DNA of 64,000 nt from Microbacterium rhizomatis. Lineage in GTDB: Bacteria > Actinomycetota > Actinomycetes > Actinomycetales > Microbacteriaceae. The stretch is from the NCBI RefSeq assembly GCF_008710745.1, contig NZ_VYSA01000001.1, positions 744,001 through 808,000 of the forward strand, in the 5' to 3' direction. The position numbers and the translations under genes are program-made. Shown one piece after another: positions 59,394 to 64,000 of the stretch. The notes beneath the pieces are model-generated. The model made no database searches. It worked only from the letters and a program-made list of their open reading frames with translations, and was not told the origin of the DNA. Positions within the stretch are counted from its first letter, which is position 1; each line of letters opens with the position of its first letter.

Positions 59394-60479
59394 ATGTACG
59401 CTCCACCCACCGGCCTTGAGTTCCGGCAGATCGCCATCCCGACCTCGATCGAATCGCCCGACGCCGCGGACTTCATCGAGATGGTGCGGGTCCGAAACCT
59501 CGTCTATCTGGAGATGAACGGTCACGACGACGAGCGGATCGCTCCCGAGGAGCTCCTGCCCGCCATGCAGCGGACCGACTATGAGATCCGCCTCGTGTGG
59601 CTCGCCGTGCAGGACGGCGAGACCATCGGGCGCGTCGGTGTCGACATTCCCCTCGAAGAGGATTCGAAGGTGGTCTTCTGGCGGATCGAGCTGCTCCGCT
59701 CGTCGTGGGGCCGGGGTGTCGGCACGGCCGGTCACGCCCTCGTGGAGCGCGTCGCTCGCGAGCACGGCCGGACGGTTCTGCAGTCGTGGACCTCCCACCC
59801 CGATGCGCCGGGACCACGATTGTCGCCACCGACGGGATTCGGCAGCATTCCCGACGACCACGCCGCCCGCTTCTACCGGCGGCACGGCTACTCTCTGGAA
59901 CAGGTCGAGCGCAACAGCGCCCTCGATATCCATGAGGCGTTGCCACGGCTGAGGGACCTCCATGCCGAGGCGCTCGCCGCGTCGGGAGACTATCGGATCG
60001 TGCAGTGGTTCCTGCCCACTCCCCCGGAGTTCGTCGCCGGCTATGGCTGGATGAAGTCGCGCATGATCACCGACGCGCCCGCCGCGGCGATGGAGTTCGA
60101 CGAAGAGGAGTGGGACGCCGCTCGCCTGCGCCGCCACGAGGCGATCTACCTGGATGCCGGTCGTCCGATGCAGGTGACGGCCGCCCAGCACATCGCCACC
60201 GGCGAGCTGTGCGCCTTCAACGAGCTGGTGATCGGCAGCGACCTGACCGAGGCGACTCATCAGGAAGACACGCTGGTGCTCGCGGAACACCGGGGGCACA
60301 GGCTCGGGCTGCTCGTCAAGTGCGCAGCCCTGCTGGCCTGGCGCGACTTCGCCCCGGATTCGCCGCGCGTGCTCACCTACAACGCAGAGGAGAACCGGCC
60401 CATGCTCGACATCAACGAGGCGATGGGGTTCGTTCCGATCGCCTACGGAGGCGCGTGGAAGAAGGTCCTCGATGCGTGA
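59394..60479 (+). CDS. Double-GNAT acetyltransferase, first paralogue
   Basis: A 361-residue protein with two GNAT-like halves. The N-terminal half has VWLAVQDGETIGRVGVDIPLEEDSKVVFWRIELLRSSWGRGVGTAGHALVERVAREHG, with the acetyl-CoA Q/RxxGxG/A loop (RGVGTAG), then a C-terminal half around LVLAEHRGHRLGLLVKCAALLAWRDFAP (RGHRLG). The next gene is a full-length paralogue overlapping by 8 bases. Such tandem GNATs modify small molecules or proteins; the substrate is unknown. ATG 59394 follows CGAAGGATCCACC. Confidence 0.88.
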   Translation: MYAPPTGLEFRQIAIPTSIESPDAADFIEMVRVRNLVYLEMNGHDDERIAPEELLPAMQRTDYEIRLVWLAVQDGETIGRVGVDIPLEEDSKVVFWRIELLRSSWGRGVGTAGHALVERVAREHGRTVLQSWTSHPDAPGPRLSPPTGFGSIPDDHAARFYRRHGYSLEQVERNSALDIHEALPRLRDLHAEALAASGDYRIVQWFLPTPPEFVAGYGWMKSRMITDAPAAAMEFDEEEWDAARLRRHEAIYLDAGRPMQVTAAQHIATGELCAFNELVIGSDLTEATHQEDTLVLAEHRGHRLGLLVKCAALLAWRDFAPDSPRVLTYNAEENRPMLDINEAMGFVPIAYGGAWKKVLDA

Positions 60480-61569
60480 GCACGATGCCACCCGAGAGGT
60501 CGAGATCGTTCCCGTGCAGATCCCCCGGGATCCGCACGGGAACGACGCCGCGGACTTCCGCAGCGTCATCCGGCTCGGCAACCTGATGTGTCGACATGAT
60601 GCCGGCCACGACCACCTCGACCAAGAGCCGCAACAGGAGCTGCCCACGTGGCTCGACCAGACCGATACGACGCGGATGGCCTACCTCGCCCGGCGCCACG
60701 GCGTGGACATCGGCGCGGTGACCCTCACCATCCCCAACGAGGTGGGCACGACCACGGCCGAGTTCGATCTCTGCGTGCACCCCGACCACTGGAACGAGGG
60801 CGCCGAGCAGGCGCTGCTGCACCGCGTGGAGCAGATCGCGAAAGACCGCTCGCGCGACATCATCCAGACCTGGACGCTTCATCGCCCCGGAGCGGGAGGC
60901 CCGCGCCTCACGCCTCCGACCGGTTTCGGTTCGATTCCCGCCCACGATCGCCAGACGCTGTTCATGATCGAGGAGGGCTTCACGTTCGAGCAGACCGAGC
61001 GCAACAGCACGTTCGACCTGCGGGGGCCGTTCGATCTGGTCGAGCGCCTGCATCGTGAGGCGCTCGACGCGGCCGGCGGTGACTATCGCCTTGTGATGTG
61101 GACCGCTCCGACGCCGGCCGAGCATGCCGAGGGCTTCGCCTACGCGATCTCGCGCATGGCGACCGATGTGCCCAGCGGCGGGATGGTCTTCGACGAGGAG
61201 ACGTGGGATGCCGCCCGCGTCGAGCGCCGGGATGCTCGCCTCCTCGCCGGCGGCCACACCGTGTCGGTCGCCTGCGTCCAGCACACGCCGAGCGGTCGGA
61301 TCGTGGCCTTCAACGAGCTCGTGATCGGCGCCGACCACACTCGATCCACGCATCAGTACGGCACCCTGGTGCTGAAGGAGCATCGCGGTCACCGTCTCGG
61401 GACGATCGTCAAGACGGCCAACCTCCTGCGTTGGCGCGAGCTGGTGCCCGAATCGCCGCGCGTCTCGACGTTCAACGCCGAAGAGAACCGTCCCATGCTC
61501 GACATCAACGAGGCCATCGGGTTCACCGCCGCCTCATACGCGGCCGCGTGGAAGAAGGTGCTCGCGTGA
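60472..61569 (+). CDS. Double-GNAT acetyltransferase, second paralogue
   Basis: A 365-residue paralogue of the previous protein: the same order (GAVTLTIPNEVGTTTAEFDLCVHPDHWNEGAEQALLHRVEQIAKD, PRLTPPTGFGSIPAHDRQTLFMIEEGFTFEQTERNSTFDL, TLVLKEHRGHRLGTIVKTANLLRWRELVPESPRVSTFNAEENRPMLDINEAIGF). The second acetyl-CoA loop is intact; the first is degenerate (WNEGAEQAL replaces the RGVGTAG of its partner), so only one half may be active. It arose by tandem duplication. Confidence 0.88.
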   Translation: MREHDATREVEIVPVQIPRDPHGNDAADFRSVIRLGNLMCRHDAGHDHLDQEPQQELPTWLDQTDTTRMAYLARRHGVDIGAVTLTIPNEVGTTTAEFDLCVHPDHWNEGAEQALLHRVEQIAKDRSRDIIQTWTLHRPGAGGPRLTPPTGFGSIPAHDRQTLFMIEEGFTFEQTERNSTFDLRGPFDLVERLHREALDAAGGDYRLVMWTAPTPAEHAEGFAYAISRMATDVPSGGMVFDEETWDAARVERRDARLLAGGHTVSVACVQHTPSGRIVAFNELVIGADHTRSTHQYGTLVLKEHRGHRLGTIVKTANLLRWRELVPESPRVSTFNAEENRPMLDINEAIGFTAASYAAAWKKVLA

Positions 61570-61582
61570 CCGGCGGAGCTGA

Positions 61583-62506
61583 TCAGACGGATGCCGCGGG
61601 CCGCGGCATCCGTTGACAGCGCGGGCAATAGTGGCTCGACCTGTTCATGAACGACGCGCGGACGATCGGCCGGCCGCAACGGTCGCACGGCTGGCCGGTA
61701 CGCCCGTAGGCGTGGAGGGAATGCGCGAAGTATCCCGCCTGCCCGTTCACGTTGACGTACTGGGCGTCGAAGCTCGTCCCGCCCTCGGCCAATGCCTTCT
61801 CGAGGACTGCACGCACCTCGGCGAGAAGCCGGTGCGCCGTGCGGGTGGACAGGTCGCGCGCGAGTGTCTCTGGATGCACCCGTGCGGCCCACAGCGCTTC
61901 GTCGGCGTAGATGTTCCCCACACCGCTGATCGCCGTCTGGTCCAGCAGCACCCGCTTGATCGCCGACGTCTTGCGCGCCAGCGCGGCCCGGAACAGACCG
62001 TCGTCGAAGGCGGGGTCGAGGGGGTCGCGGGCGATGTGCGCGACCTGCGTGGGGACGGTCGCCTCGGCGGTTCCTCTCCCGCCCGGTGCGCCATCCGCAG
62101 TCGGAATGAGCCGGTCGATCGCGAGTGAGCCGAAAGTCCGCTGATCGGCGAACACGAGCGCCAGTTCTCCGTGACGGGGATGCTCCAGGTCCAGGCGTAC
62201 GCGTTCGTGGCGCTGGGCGGGGGCTCCTGCTTCACGCAGCAGCATCTGACCGCTCATTCCCAGGTGGGCGATGACGGCTTCGCCCTCGCCGGCGGATCGG
62301 GTCGCCAGCGGGAGCCAGAGGAACTTTCCGCGGCGGGCGGCACCGACGAAGGATCGTCCGGCCAGAGCGGCCTCGAAGTGGGAGGCACCACCGGAGTGCC
62401 GGGTCAGCGCACGCTCGTCGACCGCGCTCACACCCGTGATGATCGCACCCGTCACCGCCGGCTCGAGGCCCGCACGAACAACCTCGACCTCAGGGAGCTC
62501 AGGCAC
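61583..62506 (-). CDS. mutM: Formamidopyrimidine-DNA glycosylase
   Basis: A 307-residue base-excision enzyme removing oxidised purines. It starts with the catalytic PELPEVEVVRAGLEP (N-terminal Pro, Glu), continues with the H2TH region (GVGNIYADEALWAARVHPE), and ends in a zinc finger CDRCGRPIVRASFMNRSSHYCPRCQ. ATG 62506 overlaps the rnc stop by 8 bases. The gene is about 13 bases from the convergent GNAT stop. Confidence 0.96.
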   Translation of the reverse strand: MPELPEVEVVRAGLEPAVTGAIITGVSAVDERALTRHSGGASHFEAALAGRSFVGAARRGKFLWLPLATRSAGEGEAVIAHLGMSGQMLLREAGAPAQRHERVRLDLEHPRHGELALVFADQRTFGSLAIDRLIPTADGAPGGRGTAEATVPTQVAHIARDPLDPAFDDGLFRAALARKTSAIKRVLLDQTAISGVGNIYADEALWAARVHPETLARDLSTRTAHRLLAEVRAVLEKALAEGGTSFDAQYVNVNGQAGYFAHSLHAYGRTGQPCDRCGRPIVRASFMNRSSHYCPRCQRMPRPAASV

Positions 62507-63191
62507 GGTCTGCGAGCTCGTGCCACGCCCGCAGGGCCGCCGCCATCTCGGCGTGCTTCTTGCTCGTGCCCGTGCCGTTCATCGACACATCGCCGACCGT
62601 CACCGTCGCGATGAACGTGCGGTCGTGATCCGGGCCGGAAGACTCGACGCCGTACGACGGCGGCGCGAACCCCCGGCGGGCGGCGAGTTCCTGAAGACTC
62701 GTCTTGGGATCCATCGCGGCGCCGTAGCGCTCCGGATCGGCCAGGAGGGGCTCGACGAGACGGAGGACGAGGGACGTCGCGGCGTCCGGACCGGCGGAGA
62801 GGAACGTGGCCCCGATGATCGCTTCCATCGTGTCGGCGAGGATCGAGTCCTTGTCGCGGCCACCGGTCTGGTTCTCGCCGCGGCCGAGCAGAATGTAGGC
62901 GCCGAGTCCGATGCGTCTCGCGACCTCTGCCAGAGCGACCGTCGAGACGACGCTCGCGCGACGCTTGGCGAGCTCGCCCTCGTCGAGGTCCGGATGTCCG
63001 GTGAACAGACGCACCGTGACCGCTTGCCCGAGAACGGAATCGCCGAGGAACTCGAGCCGCTCATTATGCGGCATCTGACCGTGCTCGTACGCGAAGGATC
63101 GATGGGTGAGGGCAAGCGACAGAAGCTCGGGATCGATGATGACCCCGAGCTTGTCGGTGAGCGTATGCCGCTCGAGTGTGACGTCAGTCAA
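62499..63191 (-). CDS. rnc: Ribonuclease III
   Basis: A 230-residue enzyme. TTG 63191 is chosen because the protein then begins MTDVTLERHTLTDKLGV, the usual start in relatives; no ATG lies between it and the rpmF stop. The RNase III signature is NERLEFLGDSVLGQAVTVRLF, with DKDSILADTMEAIIGATFL. The C-terminal dsRBD is KTSLQELAARRGFAPPSYGVESSGPDHDRTFIATV...GTGTSKKHAEMAAAL. It processes rRNA. It follows rpmF and overlaps mutM. Confidence 0.94.
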   Translation of the reverse strand: MTDVTLERHTLTDKLGVIIDPELLSLALTHRSFAYEHGQMPHNERLEFLGDSVLGQAVTVRLFTGHPDLDEGELAKRRASVVSTVALAEVARRIGLGAYILLGRGENQTGGRDKDSILADTMEAIIGATFLSAGPDAATSLVLRLVEPLLADPERYGAAMDPKTSLQELAARRGFAPPSYGVESSGPDHDRTFIATVTVGDVSMNGTGTSKKHAEMAAALRAWHELADRA

Positions 63192-63208
63192 GATTCGCCG
63201 GAAGGCGA

Positions 63209-63418
63209 TCAGACGTCGGCGACCTTGCGGCCCTTGTACTCGAGAAACAGCTCGGTGCCCTGCGAGTCGGTGACGACCTTCGCCTGGTGCGGACGGCTGT
63301 AGACCGTCTTGCCGTTCTCGACCGTGGCGGTCAGCGTGATGGGCGCCGCCTTCCACTGCGCGCGACGGGACCGGGTGTTCGAGCGGGAGACCTTCCGCTT
63401 CGGGGGGTTACCTGCCAT
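63209..63418 (-). CDS. rpmF: 50S ribosomal protein L32
   Basis: A 69-residue L32: MAGNPPKRKVSRSNTRSRRAQWKAAPITLTATVENGKTVYSRPHQAKVVTDSQGTELFLEYKGRKVADV. The Cys residues of the zinc-binding form are absent. It is in the usual position after the DUF177 gene and before rnc. Confidence 0.97.
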   Translation of the reverse strand: MAGNPPKRKVSRSNTRSRRAQWKAAPITLTATVENGKTVYSRPHQAKVVTDSQGTELFLEYKGRKVADV

Positions 63419-63468
63419 GGCTTGCTCTCTTCTGTGCTGTCTTCGTTGTGTACGGCGGCGATCAGGCG

Positions 63469-64000
63469 CTACGCGCGGCGCGGCGCTTCGTCGTCGTGGT
63501 CTGGGGTGTATTCCTGGAGCGCGGCCCAGCGTGGATCGGAGGGCGTGCGCTGCTGTTCGCCGGGGGTGTCGGCCAGCCGCTCACCCGTGATCGCGTCGAG
63601 ACCGGGGCAATCCGGCTGGCACACCGGCTGAAACGGGAGCGACAGAACGATCGCGTCCCTGACGAGAGTTTCAAGATCCACGTGGTCGTCTTGAACCTCG
63701 AAGTCAGTTGCTTCTTCTCCAGGATACGCGAAAAGCTCCTGAAACTCGACTTGGAGGGGCTCGGCGATGTCGGTGAGGCAGCGTCCGCAGATGCCGGTGT
63801 ACTCGGTTTCGACGCTGCCGGAGATCAAAATGCCCTCGTGCACCGACTCGGCACGCACGTCGAGCTCGAGGGGCTCACCCCCGGCGACGGCGACGAGCCC
63901 CTCTCCCCACTTCTCCGGGGCAGGCGTGTCGATCGTGAACTCGCGCATCTCTCCCGCGCGGTGGACGATGTCGCGCACTTGAAGGGCGAACGGTCCGGGG
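63469..64000 (-). CDS. DUF177 (YceD-family) protein, start outside window
   Basis: The open frame reaches the right edge; a GTG at 63978 is possible, but the residues upstream of it (PGPFALQ then VRDIVHRAGEMREFTI) are normal DUF177 sequence, so the true start lies beyond base 64000. Motifs: ESVHEGILISGSVETEYTGICGRCLTDIAEPLQVEFQELF, with paired Cys, and LPFQPVCQPDCPGLDAITGERLADTPGEQ. In bacteria this gene is co-transcribed with rpmF and relates to rRNA/ribosome metabolism. Confidence 0.88.
   Translation of the reverse strand, partial: PGPFALQVRDIVHRAGEMREFTIDTPAPEKWGEGLVAVAGGEPLELDVRAESVHEGILISGSVETEYTGICGRCLTDIAEPLQVEFQELFAYPGEEATDFEVQDDHVDLETLVRDAIVLSLPFQPVCQPDCPGLDAITGERLADTPGEQQRTPSDPRWAALQEYTPDHDDEAPRRA

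Noticed and set aside
61590..61610. Palindrome near the GNAT/mutM convergent ends
   Set aside because: A 10-base stem exists, but the loop is one base and it lies in the last mutM codons; it is not reported as a terminator.
1..64000. CRISPR array, rRNA or tRNA genes
   Set aside because: I saw no repeated spacer structure and no recognisable rRNA or tRNA sequence by eye. A tRNA missed by inspection cannot be excluded.

Overview
The window is high-GC actinobacterial DNA. The right part (about 38.5-64 kb) carries a gene order and proteins typical of Microbacteriaceae, most like Microbacterium. Evidence includes the DUF2469/rnhB/lepB/rplS and trmD/rimM/KH/rpsP blocks, ffh, lipB-lipA, ftsY-smc, mutM-rnc-rpmF-DUF177, and frequent GTG/TTG starts with 4-bp ATGA/GTGA overlaps. 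The genus is inferred from protein sequences and context, not from a search.

The left part (1 to about 38,480) is most of an integrative and conjugative element (ICE); its left end lies outside the window. It ends inside the host Mg-chelatase-like gene yifB/comM. That gene is cut at the codons for its Walker B motif (LFLDE), and a large serine integrase is encoded directly at the junction. The conjugation machinery present is: a MobF relaxase (1-1037, running off the left edge), an ArdC-type antirestriction/metalloprotease, a prim-pol, a DUF2637-HTH protein, a ParB-like protein, a VirB8-like membrane protein, an M23/lytic-transglycosylase-like wall hydrolase, two small pilin-like paralogues, VirB6/TrbL, an SCO6880-type membrane protein, VirB4, DprA, a large repeat-bearing surface protein with an LAQTG sorting signal, a VirD4/TraG coupling protein, SSB, a DUF4913 protein and the integrase.

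Three cargo blocks interrupt this backbone. (1) A nested mobile element at 1862-5767, flanked by direct GTTATG repeats, has split the ICE cytosine-methyltransferase locus. It encodes three overlapping tyrosine recombinases in the manner of recombinase-in-trio (RIT) elements, plus a PadR/HAAS regulator-membrane-protein pair. Removing one GTTATG plus the element (exactly 3,900 bp) restores two different overlapping reading frames. (2) 6382-13224 is an antimicrobial-peptide-response module: a MacB-like ATPase with an FtsX-like permease, a LanFEG-like ABC transporter, and a NarL-type histidine kinase and response regulator. Two of its promoters share a long motif. An AraC regulator follows. (3) 21817-23075 is a divergent SAM methyltransferase/alpha-beta hydrolase pair lodged between the two pilin paralogues. 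A palindromic element (core GGTGCACCT) recurs in front of five ICE transcription units and may be a common operator.

The chromosomal part, left to right: truncated yifB, yraN, DUF2469, rnhB, lepB, rplS, a membrane protein, map, an ABC exporter pair, trmD-rimM-KH-rpsP (minus strand), a glutamate-cysteine-ligase-like enzyme, an SGNH lipoprotein, ffh, a TetR regulator with a clear operator, lipB-lipA, a DUF2004 protein, ftsY-smc, a small Ala-rich peptide and an 88-residue protein behind a strong promoter, two tandem double-GNAT proteins, and mutM-rnc-rpmF-DUF177 (the last running off the right edge). I saw no rRNA, tRNA or CRISPR array.
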